Origin: Devosia sp. Root413D1
GTDB lineage: Bacteria; Pseudomonadota; Alphaproteobacteria; Rhizobiales; Devosiaceae
Direction of reading: 5' to 3'
NCBI RefSeq assembly: GCF_001425235.1
Contig: NZ_LMEA01000011.1
Coordinates: forward strand, 739,522 to 803,521
DNA length: 64,000 nucleotides
This document shows, one piece after another, positions 1-8,525 of this stretch. The notes under the pieces are model-generated. The model did not search any database, was not told the origin of the DNA, and was given only the letters and a program-made list of their open reading frames with translations. Within the stretch, counting starts at the first letter, position 1. The number at the start of each line of letters is the position of its first letter. The translations under genes and the position numbers were made by a program.

Positions 1-1556
1 CCCAGGAGATCACCGAGCAGGTGCTGGACGAGATCGACTCGACCGTGCGCACCGCCATCACCGTGGAGCTGCGCGAAGGCCGGCTCTGCGTCTTCCTGCC
101 GCCGGTTTCGACAGTCGAGGATTATCTCGAGCTGATCGCCGCCTCCGAGGAAGCGGCGAAAACCCTCGGCCTCCCCATCCATGTCGAGGGTTATGCGCCG
201 CCTTACGACCCCCGCCTCAACGTCATCCGCGTCGCGCCCGACCCCGGCGTCATCGAAGTGAACATCCACCCGGCTTCGAGCTGGGAGGAGTGCGTCGCCA
301 CCACCACCGCCGTCTACGAAGAAGCGCGGCAGGCCCGGCTCGGCGCCGACAAGTTCATGATCGACGGCAAGCATACCGGCACCGGCGGCGGCAACCACGT
401 GGTGGTCGGCGGTTCGACCCCGGGGGATTCGCCGTTCCTCCGCCGCCCCGATCTCCTCAAGAGCCTGATCCTCCACTGGCAGCAGCATCCGGCGCTGAGC
501 TACCTGTTCTCCGGGCTGTTCATCGGCCCCACCTCGCAGGCGCCGCGCCTCGACGAGGCCCGGCACGACAGCCTCTATGAGCTCGAAATCGCCATGAAGC
601 AGGTACCGGCGCCGGACGACGGCCCGGCGCCGCGCCCCTGGCTGGTCGACCGGCTGTTCCGCAACCTGCTCGTCGATGTCACCGGCAACACGCACCGCTC
701 GGAAATCTGCATCGACAAGCTCTATTCGCCCGATGGCCCGACCGGCCGGCTCGGGCTGGTCGAGTTCCGCGGCTTCGAGATGCCGCCCAATGCCAGGATG
801 AACCTCGCGCAGCAATTGCTGGTCCGCGCCCTGATCGCCCGCTTCTGGAAGGCGCCCAAGCAGGGTAAGTTCACCCGCTGGGGCACGACGCTGCATGATC
901 GCTTCATGCTGCCGCACTTCGTCTGGGCCGATTTCCTCGATGTGCTCGGCGACCTCAGGGACAACGGCTTCGACCTCGACCCCGAATGGTTCGCGGCGCA
1001 GCTCGAATTCCGCTTCCCGTTCTGCGGCGAGGTGGAGGTTGAGGGCATGAAGCTCACCCTCAACCAGGCGCTCGAGCCCTGGCATGTGATGGGCGAGCAA
1101 GGCGCCATCGGCGGCACCGTACGCTTCGTTGATTCATCGGTTGAACGCCTTCAAGTAAAGCTCGAAGGCCTCAACCCCGGCCGCTATCAGGTCACGGCTA
1201 ATGGCCGCGCCGTGCCGCTGACCCCAACCGGCGATGCCGGCGTCGCCGTGGCCGGCGTTCGCTACAAGGCCTGGCACCCCGCCTCGGGCATGCACCCGGT
1301 GCTGCCGGTCAACGCGCCGCTGCATTTCGATATCTACGACACCTGGTCAGCCCGCTCGATCGGCGGCTGCACCTACCATACGGCCCACCCGGGCGGCCGC
1401 AATTACGAGACGTTCCCGGTCAACGGCAACGAAGCGGAGGCACGGCGCCTCGCTCGGTTCGTACCGAGCGGCCATACACCGGGGGCGTTCGTGCCGCCGA
1501 CCGAGGAACGCTCGGCGGAATTCCCGCTGACGCTGGATTTGCGGGTGCCGGTGTAG
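1..1556 (+). CDS. DUF2126 transglutaminase-family protein, C-terminal part (5' end outside window)
   Basis: The frame is open through the first base of the window, so this is the last 518 or so codons of a protein that in this family is about 1100 residues long. The N-terminal transglutaminase core would lie outside the window. The visible part has the conserved block [17 protein letters not shown] and the long C-terminal DUF2126 region. It is followed on the same strand by an ATP-grasp/alpha-E protein and a small transglutaminase, a gene set that co-occurs in many bacteria and has been proposed (from comparative genomics, not biochemistry) to form and cleave peptide or isopeptide bonds. The exact substrate is unknown. 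Confidence 0.85.
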   Translation, partial: QEITEQVLDEIDSTVRTAITVELREGRLCVFLPPVSTVEDYLELIAASEEAAKTLGLPIHVEGYAPPYDPRLNVIRVAPDPGVIEVNIHPASSWEECVATTTAVYEEARQARLGADKFMIDGKHTGTGGGNHVVVGGSTPGDSPFLRRPDLLKSLILHWQQHPALSYLFSGLFIGPTSQAPRLDEARHDSLYELEIAMKQVPAPDDGPAPRPWLVDRLFRNLLVDVTGNTHRSEICIDKLYSPDGPTGRLGLVEFRGFEMPPNARMNLAQQLLVRALIARFWKAPKQGKFTRWGTTLHDRFMLPHFVWADFLDVLGDLRDNGFDLDPEWFAAQLEFRFPFCGEVEVEGMKLTLNQALEPWHVMGEQGAIGGTVRFVDSSVERLQVKLEGLNPGRYQVTANGRAVPLTPTGDAGVAVAGVRYKAWHPASGMHPVLPVNAPLHFDIYDTWSARSIGGCTYHTAHPGGRNYETFPVNGNEAEARRLARFVPSGHTPGAFVPPTEERSAEFPLTLDLRVPV

Positions 1557-1560
1557 GCGC

Positions 1561-1706
1561 TGACTGAGAGAGACGGCCCCCTCCCATCCTCCCCCATGAA
1601 GGGGGAGGTGCCTCGCCGGTTCACATGGCACGATCGAGCGACAGCCTCGACTCTTCACCTCCCCCTTCATGGGGGAGGCCGGGAGGGGGCCGTCTGCTTC
1701 AGTCAG
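1561..1706. repeat. Intergenic near-palindromic repeat, family R1
   Basis: A roughly 145-base imperfect inverted repeat. The left end reads TGACTGAGAGAGACGGC and the right end is close to its reverse complement. Each arm contains an inner palindrome CTCCCCCATGAAGGGGGAG. Full-length relatives occur at 31727-31861 and 42728-42873, with degenerate relatives at 33064-33186 and 38657-38960. It may act as a bidirectional terminator, but that is inference. Confidence 0.8.
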
Positions 1707-1784
1707 CACACTCTCCCCCAATCTTACCCATTCCCGCCAATTCCCCCTTGCCATTCCACCCGCATCCGCTAGCGCTATTTCCCC

Positions 1785-4187
1785 ATGGATAAGCGGAATC
1801 AACGGCAGGTCAGGAAGCGCGGGGCGCCGAGCCTTGTTGCCGACTACAAGCTGTTGCCGGGTGTTCCGGACGAAATGATCGACGCCGCGGGGCAGATCCG
1901 CCCGAGCTGGGCGCCGCTGATTTCGGCGCTCGAAGAGCTCGGGCATGAGGAACTCGGCGGGCGCTTCGAGCGCGCCGACCAGTATCTGCGCGATGCCGGC
2001 GTCTACTATCGCAAATATGATGGCGCCGAGGGCAAGGAGCGCGCCTGGCCGCTGGCGCATGTGCCGCTGATCCTCGATGAGAGCGAGTGGCTCACCATCA
2101 CGCACGGCCTGACGCAGCGCGCCGAGCTGCTCGAAACCATCGTTGCCGACATCTACGGCACCAACACGTTGGTGCAACGTGGCCTGCTGCCGCCCGAACT
2201 GATCGCTCGCAACGACGAGTTCTTGCGGCCGATGGTCGGGGTGCGGCCGGCCAGCGGCCATTTCCTGCATTTCTGCGCCTTTGAGCTCGGCCGCGGCCCG
2301 GATGGCGGCTGGTGGGTGCTGGGCGATCGCACCCAGGCGCCGTCAGGCGCCGGCTTTGCCGTCGAGAACCGCGTCGCCACCACCCGCGCCCTCTCCGATA
2401 TCTATGGCGAGATGCATGTGCATCGGCTCGCCGGGTTCTTTCGCGGCTTCCGCGATGCGCTGACCGGCATCGCCACCGATGGCAGGGTCGGCATCCTGAC
2501 GCCGGGCCAGCACAACGAGACCTATTTCGAGCACGCCTATATCGCCCGCTATCTCGGCTTCACCCTGCTCGAGGGCGAGGACCTGGTGGTCGACAACGGC
2601 CAGGTGATGGTGCGCACCGTCTCCGGCCTGCAGCCGATCAGCGTCCTGTGGCGGCGCATGGATGCGAGCTTCGTCGATCCGCTGGAGTTGCGCTACGACA
2701 GCCATATCGGCACGCCCGGCCTCACTGAAGCGCTGCGCCAGGGCACCATCTCGATGGTCAACGCGCTGGGCACCGGCATCCTCGAGACCCGCGCCTTTTC
2801 GGCCTTCATGCCCAACCTCTGCCGGGCGCTGACCGGGCGCGAGCTCGAGCTGCCCTCGATCGCCACCTGGTGGTGCGGCGGTGCGGCCGAACGGCAGCAC
2901 GTCATCGACAATTTCGACACCATGATGGTCGGCTCGGCCTTTGCCACCGGCCTCGCCATCGAGGATCAGCGCGGCACCGTGGTCGGCGGCGCGTTGCCCG
3001 AGGCCGAGCGGCAGGCGCTGCGCGCCCGGCTCGAGGCCGAAGGCGGCCGCTTTGTCGGCCAGGAGCAGGTGCAGCTCTCCACTGCCCCGGTCTATGTCGG
3101 CGGCAAGCTTGAGCCGCGGCCGATGACGCTGCGCGTCTATGCTGCCCGCACCCGCGATGGCTGGACGGTGATGCCCGGCGGCTTCGCCCGGGTCGGCTCG
3201 ACCCAGGATTCAACCGCCATCGCCATGCAGCGCGGCGGCCAGGCGGCCGACGTCTGGGTGGTCAGCAAGCAACCCGTCGAGCGCGTCACGCTGCTGCCGA
3301 CCGAAGGCGAAAAGCTGGTCCGCATGTCCTCGGGGAGCCTGCCGAGCCGGGCTGCCGACAACCTGATCTGGCTCGGCCGCTATGCCGAACGCTGCGAGGC
3401 CATGGTGCGGATACTTCGCGCCTACAACGCACGGCTGGCCGAGATCTCCAACACCGACCAGGCGATCCTCAAAGATACCCGGGCCTATCTCGATGGCATC
3501 GGCGTCGATGCCGAGGTGCCGCTGCCACCGGGCCTGCTCGCCGCCATCGACAGCGCCGTGCACAGCGCCAGCCAGATCCGCGACCGCTTCTCGCCCGATG
3601 GTTGGCTGGCTCTGACCGATTTACGCAAGACCGCCAGAAGCTTCTCGCAGCGCGTGCTGCCCGGCGACGATGCGACCCGCGCCATGACGGTGCTGCTGCG
3701 CAAGCTCGCCGGCTTTTCCGGCCTCGTGCATGAAAACATGTACCGCTTTGCCGGCTGGCGCTTCCTCGAGATCGGCCGCCGGCTCGAGCGCGGCATCCAG
3801 ATCGCCCACAGCGTCGCCTGGTGTACGCGCAAGGGCGCGCCCGAGGGGGCGCTCGACTTGCTGCTCGAAGTCGGCGACAGTGTCATGACGCATCGCCGCC
3901 GCTATGCGGTGAGCGCCGGGGTCAACTCCTATGTCGATCTCCTGGTGCTCGATCCGCTCAACCCGCGCTCGGTGCGCTTCCAGATCGCCGAACTCTACCA
4001 GCAGCTCGAGCAACTGCCCGGCGGCCTCGAGGACGGGCATTTGTCGATGGCGGCGAAGGCAGCATTGACGCTCGATACCGAGCTCCGCGTCACCGAGCCC
4101 GAGGACATGACGACGTCGAAAATCAACCGGCTGGGCATCGAGATCGGCAATCTCGCCGGGCTCATTGCCGACGCCTATTTCGTCTGA
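1785..4187 (+). CDS. Circularly permuted ATP-grasp / alpha-E fusion protein
   Basis: An 800-residue fusion. Residues 1 to about 500 match the circularly permuted ATP-grasp family (formerly DUF404/DUF407). About 513 to 800 match the helical alpha-E domain (DUF403), starting near the motif LPSRAADNLIWLGRYAER. ATP-grasp enzymes of this class are predicted amide or peptide ligases, and alpha-E is its usual partner. The gene lies between two transglutaminase-fold proteins and ends 11 bases before the small transglutaminase, so the three probably share a transcript or a function. The ATG start has no strong ribosome binding site; a start some codons downstream cannot be excluded. The product of the ligase reaction is not known. 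Confidence 0.88.
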   Translation: MDKRNQRQVRKRGAPSLVADYKLLPGVPDEMIDAAGQIRPSWAPLISALEELGHEELGGRFERADQYLRDAGVYYRKYDGAEGKERAWPLAHVPLILDESEWLTITHGLTQRAELLETIVADIYGTNTLVQRGLLPPELIARNDEFLRPMVGVRPASGHFLHFCAFELGRGPDGGWWVLGDRTQAPSGAGFAVENRVATTRALSDIYGEMHVHRLAGFFRGFRDALTGIATDGRVGILTPGQHNETYFEHAYIARYLGFTLLEGEDLVVDNGQVMVRTVSGLQPISVLWRRMDASFVDPLELRYDSHIGTPGLTEALRQGTISMVNALGTGILETRAFSAFMPNLCRALTGRELELPSIATWWCGGAAERQHVIDNFDTMMVGSAFATGLAIEDQRGTVVGGALPEAERQALRARLEAEGGRFVGQEQVQLSTAPVYVGGKLEPRPMTLRVYAARTRDGWTVMPGGFARVGSTQDSTAIAMQRGGQAADVWVVSKQPVERVTLLPTEGEKLVRMSSGSLPSRAADNLIWLGRYAERCEAMVRILRAYNARLAEISNTDQAILKDTRAYLDGIGVDAEVPLPPGLLAAIDSAVHSASQIRDRFSPDGWLALTDLRKTARSFSQRVLPGDDATRAMTVLLRKLAGFSGLVHENMYRFAGWRFLEIGRRLERGIQIAHSVAWCTRKGAPEGALDLLLEVGDSVMTHRRRYAVSAGVNSYVDLLVLDPLNPRSVRFQIAELYQQLEQLPGGLEDGHLSMAAKAALTLDTELRVTEPEDMTTSKINRLGIEIGNLAGLIADAYFV

Positions 4188-4198
4188 GGAGGCGGGCC

Positions 4199-5077
4199 GT
4201 GCTCTACGACGTCCGGCTCGAACTGCACTACGACTACAAGGCCTCGGTGCATGGCGACCGCCACCTGGTCCGCGTCGCCCCGATCTCCATACCCAATGCG
4301 CAGCGGGTCATCGCCTCATCGCTGTCGTTCGAACCCAGGCCCGAGCAGGAAACCACCTTCGCCGACTATTTCGGCAACCTCGTCACCACCATCGCCTATG
4401 CCGGCCGGCACGATCATCTCGATGTGCGGCTGAGCGCCAGGGTGCAGGTCGAGGATCTGGCGCGCCCGGTCGATCTCTCCCCTACCCTCGGCGGATTGAA
4501 GCAGGAACTGGCGACGCTCTGGTCGGTGGCGCCGGATTCGCCGCAGCATTTTCTTTCCGCCTCGCCGCGTATCCCGCTCGCCCTTGAGATCACCGATTAT
4601 GCCCGAAGTTCGGCTGCCGGCGACCAATCGGTCTACGCCACGGCCATGGATCTTTGCCTGCGCATCCATCGTGACTTCAGCTACGACAAGGACGCCACCA
4701 AGGTCGATACCGGCCCGGTCGAGGCGTTTGCGCTGAAGCGCGGCGTCTGCCAGGATTTCGCCCATGTGATGATCGCGGGGCTGCGTGGCCTCGGCATCCC
4801 CGCCGGCTATGTCTCGGGGTTCCTGCGCACCATTCCGCCCAAGGGCAAGCCGCGTCTCGAGGGCGCCGACGCCATGCATGCCTGGGTACGCGTCTGGTGC
4901 GGCCAGCATTCGGGCTGGCTCGAGTTCGACCCCACCAACGCCATGCTGGCCGGCCCCGACCACATCACCATCGGCCACGGCCGCGACTATTCCGACATCT
5001 CCCCGATCGTCGGCGTGCTGCGCACCAGCGGCGGCCATACGGCCAAGCAATCCGTGGACGTGGTGCGGGTGGAGTAG
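4199..5077 (+). CDS. Small transglutaminase-like cysteine protease family protein
   Basis: A 292-residue protein. The GTG start was chosen because AGGAGG lies just upstream and the N-terminus (LYDVRLELHYDY) matches the usual start of this family; the longer open frame upstream overlaps the preceding gene. The N-terminal half is the bacterial transglutaminase-like N-terminal beta domain. The C-terminal half holds the papain-fold catalytic triad, visible as Cys184 in GVCQDF, His227 in DAMHAW and Asp244 in LEFDPTN. All three key residues are intact, so it is probably an active peptidase or transglutaminase. No signal peptide is seen, so it is likely cytoplasmic. It closes the conserved three-gene set with the ATP-grasp/alpha-E protein. 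Confidence 0.9.
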   Translation: MLYDVRLELHYDYKASVHGDRHLVRVAPISIPNAQRVIASSLSFEPRPEQETTFADYFGNLVTTIAYAGRHDHLDVRLSARVQVEDLARPVDLSPTLGGLKQELATLWSVAPDSPQHFLSASPRIPLALEITDYARSSAAGDQSVYATAMDLCLRIHRDFSYDKDATKVDTGPVEAFALKRGVCQDFAHVMIAGLRGLGIPAGYVSGFLRTIPPKGKPRLEGADAMHAWVRVWCGQHSGWLEFDPTNAMLAGPDHITIGHGRDYSDISPIVGVLRTSGGHTAKQSVDVVRVE

Positions 5078-5094
5078 CGCTTTAGGCACCGGGC

Positions 5095-5310
5095 TCTCCG
5101 CAATCCTCCCCCGCGTGGCGGGGGAGGGGGACCAGCGAAGCTGGTGGAGGGGGCGGCCAAACCAACCGGCGACTCTTGCTTCCCCCTCCACCGCCTTCGG
5201 CGGTCCCCCTCCCCCGCCACGCGGGGGGCAAGAGTCGCCGGTTGGTTTGGCCGCCCCCTCCACCGCCTTCGGCGGTCCCCCTCCCCCGCCACGCGGGGGA
5301 GGATGCTGCA
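5095..5310. repeat. Intergenic palindromic repeat array, family R2
   Basis: Three tandem, alternately oriented copies of a GC-rich unit built around CCCCCGCGTGGCGGGGG, each linked to a second palindrome with CCAGCGAAGCTGG or CCGCCTTCGGCGG. The same family recurs at 8481-8508, 15363-15392 and at the right end of the window. Accidental open frames through this array are not genes. Confidence 0.8.
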
Positions 5311-5347
5311 CCACCAACGCCCCTTCCCACACTTTTCACCCCGCCCC

Positions 5348-5373
5348 GGAACCAATTCTGGGGGCCCTCGTTA
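5348..5373 (+). promoter_or_regulatory. EcfG-type general stress promoter
   Basis: GGAAC, a 16-base spacer, then CGTTA: an exact match to the known alphaproteobacterial EcfG consensus (GGAAC-N16/17-CGTT). It lies 76 bases before the start of the 55-residue membrane protein gene and probably also drives the DUF3309 gene. Confidence 0.8.
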
Positions 5374-5449
5374 TTTGGCTGACGCGCCAACGAGGCGGCG
5401 TGTCTACCGGCCCTCCCTCCGGTAGCACCATGAAAAAGGAACGAGAGCG

Positions 5450-5617
5450 ATGACCCGACTTGAGATCGCCAACCTCGAACATGCCGCCCGCACGGCCGTC
5501 GTTTGGATCCCCGAAGGATATGATGGGCGTACGCACTACGGAGCAGTCCTCGCAGCGATCGTCCCTGCTGCAGGTATTCTCGCCGTAGCCGCCACCCTCC
5601 TCCTGTCAGTCCTCTAG
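5450..5617 (+). CDS. Small single-pass membrane protein, probable stress protein
   Basis: A 55-residue protein beginning MTRLEIANLEHAARTAV and ending in a hydrophobic segment of about 24 residues, so a tail-anchored topology is likely. AAGGA sits about 12 bases before the ATG. I recognise no family. The gene has an EcfG-type promoter upstream and is followed 12 bases later by a DUF3309 gene, so it probably belongs to the general stress regulon. The coding call rests on the ribosome binding site, the promoter and the tight spacing to the next gene. Confidence 0.7.
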   Translation: MTRLEIANLEHAARTAVVWIPEGYDGRTHYGAVLAAIVPAAGILAVAATLLLSVL

Positions 5618-5629
5618 GAGACCCAGCCT

Positions 5630-5788
5630 ATGACCTTGAGCACGATCATCATCATTCTGCTGATCCTGCTGTTGATCGGCGCCATACCGGCCTGGCCCTA
5701 CTCCCGCTCCTGGGGAGCTTACCCCTCCGGTATTCTTGGCGTCGTGCTCGTCATCGTCATCATCCTCGTGTTGATGCGCGTATTCTGA
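5630..5788 (+). CDS. DUF3309 family small membrane protein
   Basis: A 52-residue, almost entirely hydrophobic protein with two membrane segments separated by PAWPYSRSWGAYPSG. That central motif (P-WPYSR-WG—PSG) and the Ile/Leu-rich flanks are characteristic of the DUF3309 family. The start ATG has AGGAG about 10 bases upstream. Family members are widespread in proteobacteria and of unknown function. It is likely cotranscribed with the preceding 55-residue protein under an EcfG promoter. Confidence 0.85.
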   Translation: MTLSTIIIILLILLLIGAIPAWPYSRSWGAYPSGILGVVLVIVIILVLMRVF

Positions 5789-5830
5789 CGAGCTTCGCGA
5801 GCCAAGGTCGCCCCCTTGCGGCTCGCCATC

Positions 5831-5867
5831 GCACCCCAGTTCGCCCCCGGACTGGGGTGCACTCTTT
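5831..5867 (+). terminator. Rho-independent-like terminator
   Basis: A perfect 10-base-pair stem (GCACCCCAGT with ACTGGGGTGC) with a 10-base loop, followed by ACTCTTT. It is placed to end transcription after the DUF3309 gene and before the next promoter. The U-tract is weak. Confidence 0.5.
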
Positions 5868-5909
5868 GTGGGCACCAATCGCCCGATAGCCCCAGAAATC
5901 AAGGGGTTC

Positions 5910-5935
5910 GGAACTCAAGCGCCAACCGCGCGTTG
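5910..5935 (+). promoter_or_regulatory. EcfG-type general stress promoter
   Basis: GGAAC, 16 bases, CGTTG, ending 28 bases before the DUF883-like gene. The match to the EcfG consensus is complete at both boxes. Confidence 0.8.
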
Positions 5936-5963
5936 AACCCCCATCACATGAGGAGCGACCATC

Positions 5964-6359
5964 ATGGCATCCACCACCGACATGGCCCCCAATCGTACCG
6001 CCGCAGCCGCCAAGGCACCGGCGCGCCGCGCCGCCAATGGCCCGCGCCGCGCTGCGGCGCGCCAGAGCCAGAGCCGCGAGGACGATCTCTCGGCCCAGGT
6101 GCAGCAGTTGCAATCCGACCTCAAGTCGATTGCCGCAACGCTGGCCAGCCTCGCCGAGGACAAGGTTCACGACGCGCAGAAACTTGCCAAGCGCGAGGTG
6201 AAAAACCTGGCCAACTCTGGCCAGAGCGCTATCGAGGACGTGCAGGACGAGTTCGGCCAGCTCGAAAAGCAGATCAAGGACACCATCCGCGAAAAGCCGC
6301 TGACCGCTGTCGCCGGCGCAATTGCGCTGGGCTTCGTTCTCGCCGTCGTTTCGAGGTAG
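5964..6359 (+). CDS. DUF883 / ElaB-YqjD-like membrane-anchored protein
   Basis: A 131-residue protein. Residues 1-35 are a basic Ala/Arg/Lys-rich segment. About 40-105 is a long amphipathic helical or coiled-coil stretch. The C-terminus (REKPLTAVAGAIALGFVLAVV) is the REKP-plus-membrane-anchor end typical of the DUF883/ElaB/YqjD family. E. coli YqjD and ElaB are stress-induced inner membrane proteins reported to bind ribosomes; whether that holds here is unknown. GAGGAG precedes the ATG. It has its own EcfG-type promoter and is followed 5 bases later by a holin-like membrane protein, echoing the yqjD-yqjE order. Confidence 0.82.
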   Translation: MASTTDMAPNRTAAAAKAPARRAANGPRRAAARQSQSREDDLSAQVQQLQSDLKSIAATLASLAEDKVHDAQKLAKREVKNLANSGQSAIEDVQDEFGQLEKQIKDTIREKPLTAVAGAIALGFVLAVVSR

Positions 6360-6364
6360 CCCCT

Positions 6365-6826
6365 ATGCACCTCCTCGCTTTGGCGGCGTCGGTCCTCGGG
6401 ATCGAGGTCGACGAGTTGCTCGAGCATTTCAAGAACAACGCCATGGCCTGGTCGGCCGTGGCGCTCTTTGCCTTGATCGCGCTGGTCTTCGGGCTGGTGG
6501 CGCTCAATGCCTGGTTCACCCTGATGTGGGGCCCCATCGTCGCGCCGCTGCTGATCGCCGCCGGCGCATCGGTTATCGCGCTCGGGCTCTATGCGGCCAT
6601 CGTCATCACCGACAGCGTCGCCAAAAAGCACGCCGCGCAACGGCGCAATGCTGCCGAAAAGACCGCTCTGGTCACCACCGCGGCGCTCACCGCCCTGCCG
6701 CTGGTGCTGAAATCCGACCTGATGAAGAAGGTCGGCATCCCCATCGGCGGCGCACTCGCCGCGGCCTATCTGCTGAGCAAGTCCGGCAGTTCGCACGGCC
6801 ATAGTAATGGCCATGATCCGGACTGA
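6365..6826 (+). CDS. Holin-superfamily-III-like (YqjE-like) membrane protein
   Basis: A 153-residue protein with two strong membrane helices around residues 28-50 and 56-80, then a charged turn and a third weaker hydrophobic region near 100-135. The C-terminus is His/Gly/Ser-rich. The layout resembles YqjE/Holin-X proteins that follow DUF883 genes. This assignment rests on topology and gene order more than on clear motifs. The ATG follows the stop of the DUF883 gene by 5 bases, so the two are cotranscribed. Confidence 0.65.
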   Translation: MHLLALAASVLGIEVDELLEHFKNNAMAWSAVALFALIALVFGLVALNAWFTLMWGPIVAPLLIAAGASVIALGLYAAIVITDSVAKKHAAQRRNAAEKTALVTTAALTALPLVLKSDLMKKVGIPIGGALAAAYLLSKSGSSHGHSNGHDPD

Positions 6827-6846
6827 TCACATCGCCACATTTGTCG

Positions 6847-6872
6847 GGAACCCCGTCTGACGGGCCGCGTTA
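6847..6872 (+). promoter_or_regulatory. EcfG-type general stress promoter
   Basis: GGAAC, 16 bases, CGTTA, ending 58 bases before the 77-residue protein gene. It is an exact match to the EcfG consensus. Confidence 0.8.
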
Positions 6873-6930
6873 TCTGATGCACCTGTAGTTTCTGCAGGTG
6901 GGCCAAAGAAGATTTCCAGGAGTGTGAGCT

Positions 6931-7164
6931 ATGACCCACATCAAACGGAAGATCGTGACCATTCTGACCGACGACCACATCGCGGATGCTGAGAAGATCA
7001 CCATCCTGCGTCAGCTCGAAGCGGACTCGCTCTCCAAGGAGCGCAGCGCCACAGAGGGCATGACCCCGGTCGACGGCGACGACGGCGAAGACCTGAAAAC
7101 CATCGAGAACGCCCTGCGCAAGCTCGGCCAGGAACCGGTGGAAGCAGGGGCGGCTAGCCTCTGA
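6931..7164 (+). CDS. Small acidic protein of unknown function, probable stress protein
   Basis: A 77-residue soluble protein, basic at the N-terminus (MTHIKRKIVTIL) and acidic in the middle (DGDDGED). CAGGAG lies about 10 bases before the ATG. I recognise no family. It has its own EcfG-type promoter upstream and a strong hairpin downstream, so it is a monocistronic unit of the presumed general stress regulon. Confidence 0.72.
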   Translation: MTHIKRKIVTILTDDHIADAEKITILRQLEADSLSKERSATEGMTPVDGDDGEDLKTIENALRKLGQEPVEAGAASL

Positions 7165-7187
7165 CTGCAACAGTTTGAGTAGATTGC

Positions 7188-7226
7188 TCACCCCGCCCGG
7201 GTTTCCGCGGCGGGGTGATTGCGTTT
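7188..7226 (+). terminator. Rho-independent terminator
   Basis: A perfect 10-base-pair stem (TCACCCCGCC with GGCGGGGTGA) with an 11-base loop, followed by TTGCGTTTT. It lies 23 bases after the 77-residue protein gene. Confidence 0.65.
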
Positions 7227-7243
7227 TGACACTGTGGGTGCAG

Positions 7244-7440
7244 CGCGCGTCCCCTCTCCCCTCTGGGGAGAGGGTCAGGGTGAGGGGTAGCCAAGCACAC
7301 CGGGTGAGCGGCTGCGATGTGGAGGCTTGTTTCAGGGCGCCTGGCACCCCTCACCCCGCAACGAGGCCGTCGGCCTCACTGCCGCCCTCTCCCCCCGGGG
7401 GCGCCTCTCGCGCCCCCAGGAGGGGCGAGGGGGCGATGTG
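7244..7440. repeat. Intergenic palindromic repeats, family R4
   Basis: Two neighbouring copies of a CT/GA-rich hairpin of the type CCCTCTCC-N-GGAGAGGG flanked by CCCTCACCC, the second enlarged with CCCCCGGGGGCG. The same family appears at 19655-19800. Confidence 0.7.
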
Positions 7441-7454
7441 GCACCGCCGGTGAG

Positions 7455-8396
7455 CTAAACCGCCTCGATCTGCGGATCCTCCCGCTCCCCCGCTACCTCC
7501 ACCACCGGCAGCACCACCTTCAGCCCGCCGGCATGGATCCGCAAATCCACCTGCCGTTCGAGCGGGATCAGCTCGCCATCGATCACCGCCAGCGCCGAGG
7601 CCTTGCGGTGGGGGAAGCGGAGGCTCACCTGCGCCACCTCGCGCTCCGAGACCAGCGGATGCGCCTTCCAGTTGCCGAAGGCCAGCGACAAAGCCAGCCG
7701 CGCCAGCTCGGCCGGCGGCATGGGCTTGACCACATAGACCCCGAGCACGCCGCGATCGACCGCCTCGGCATAGGGCACATGGCCCTCCCCCAGCACATTG
7801 TTGGAGACGGCGATCGCCGTCGCCTTACGCCGGTCCGTGCCCTGCCGGGTGCTGATCTCGGCCTCGAACACCAGTGGGCGCGACAGCGCCAGCCCGATCG
7901 CGCGAAGGCTCGCCAGCATCTTGCCCCAGCGGCTGTGATAGGTGAGCTCGTTGCGGATCCGGACCAGCCGCGAGTGGAGCCCGACCGAGAACTGGTGGAC
8001 GAACGGCCGGCCATTGGCGGTGGCGATATCGACCGCCGCAACCTGCCCCCGAGCGATGGCCCCGAGCGCCGCTTCGAGCTGCAGCGGCACGCCGAGCGAG
8101 CGGGCAAACAGGTTCATCGTGCCTGCCGGCAGCACCGCCAGCGCCATCTCGTGGGCAAAACAGATGCCCGCGGCCGCCGAAATGGTGCCGTCGCCGCCGC
8201 CCGCCAGCACCACCTCGGAGGTGGGGTCGGCCGCGGCGCGCTCGAGTTCCGCGCTCAGCTGGTCGCCATCGACCACCCGGCATTCGATCGATTGGCTGTG
8301 CTCGGCAAAGATCCGCTCCGCAGTGGCGGCGAACGCCACCATGTCCATGGTGCGGAAGGTGCCGCCGTCTTTGTTGAACACCCCGACGAAATGCAT
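7455..8396 (-). CDS. Diacylglycerol kinase-family (YegS-like) lipid kinase
   Basis: A 313-residue protein of the DAGK catalytic domain family. The nucleotide-binding motif GGGDGT is at about residue 66 and LPAGTMNLFARSLG follows near 91, both hallmarks of YegS/DgkB-type lipid kinases. The C-terminal half is the beta-rich domain of the family. It would phosphorylate a lipid such as diacylglycerol or sphingosine-like substrates; the real substrate cannot be read from the sequence. An EcfG-type promoter lies upstream, suggesting induction in the general stress response. It is on the same strand as the histidine kinase gene 129 bases upstream, but the promoter suggests separate control. Confidence 0.88.
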   Translation of the reverse strand: MHFVGVFNKDGGTFRTMDMVAFAATAERIFAEHSQSIECRVVDGDQLSAELERAAADPTSEVVLAGGGDGTISAAAGICFAHEMALAVLPAGTMNLFARSLGVPLQLEAALGAIARGQVAAVDIATANGRPFVHQFSVGLHSRLVRIRNELTYHSRWGKMLASLRAIGLALSRPLVFEAEISTRQGTDRRKATAIAVSNNVLGEGHVPYAEAVDRGVLGVYVVKPMPPAELARLALSLAFGNWKAHPLVSEREVAQVSLRFPHRKASALAVIDGELIPLERQVDLRIHAGGLKVVLPVVEVAGEREDPQIEAV

Positions 8397-8428
8397 GCAG
8401 CCCCCCTGGGATTAACCCGTGACGAGCG

Positions 8429-8455
8429 GAACGGCGCGACGGGGCAGCGGGTTCC
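8429..8455 (-). promoter_or_regulatory. EcfG-type general stress promoter
   Basis: Read on the minus strand: GGAAC, 17 bases, CGTTC, ending 32 bases before the lipid kinase start. The spacer is one base longer than in most neighbours but is within the accepted 16-17 range. Confidence 0.7.
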
Positions 8456-8480
8456 GCCGCTGGTGCACCGTACTCTCCGT

Positions 8481-8508
8481 GATCTCCCCAGCGTGGCGGG
8501 GGAGGATC
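8481..8508. repeat. Single R2 palindromic repeat
   Basis: One solitary copy of the R2 core (GCGTGGCGGGGGAGGATC) between the histidine kinase and lipid kinase genes. Confidence 0.6.
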
Positions 8509-8525
8509 CTCGCACCGCCAGTACC

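Noticed and set aside
5095..5310. Regularly repeated palindromes as a CRISPR array
   Set aside because: Copies alternate in orientation, spacers are not unique or of even length, and there are no cas genes.
5430..5453. A 7-codon leader reading frame (MKKERER) overlapping the 55-residue gene start
   Set aside because: The sequence mainly provides the AAGGA ribosome binding site; no sign of attenuation structure was found.
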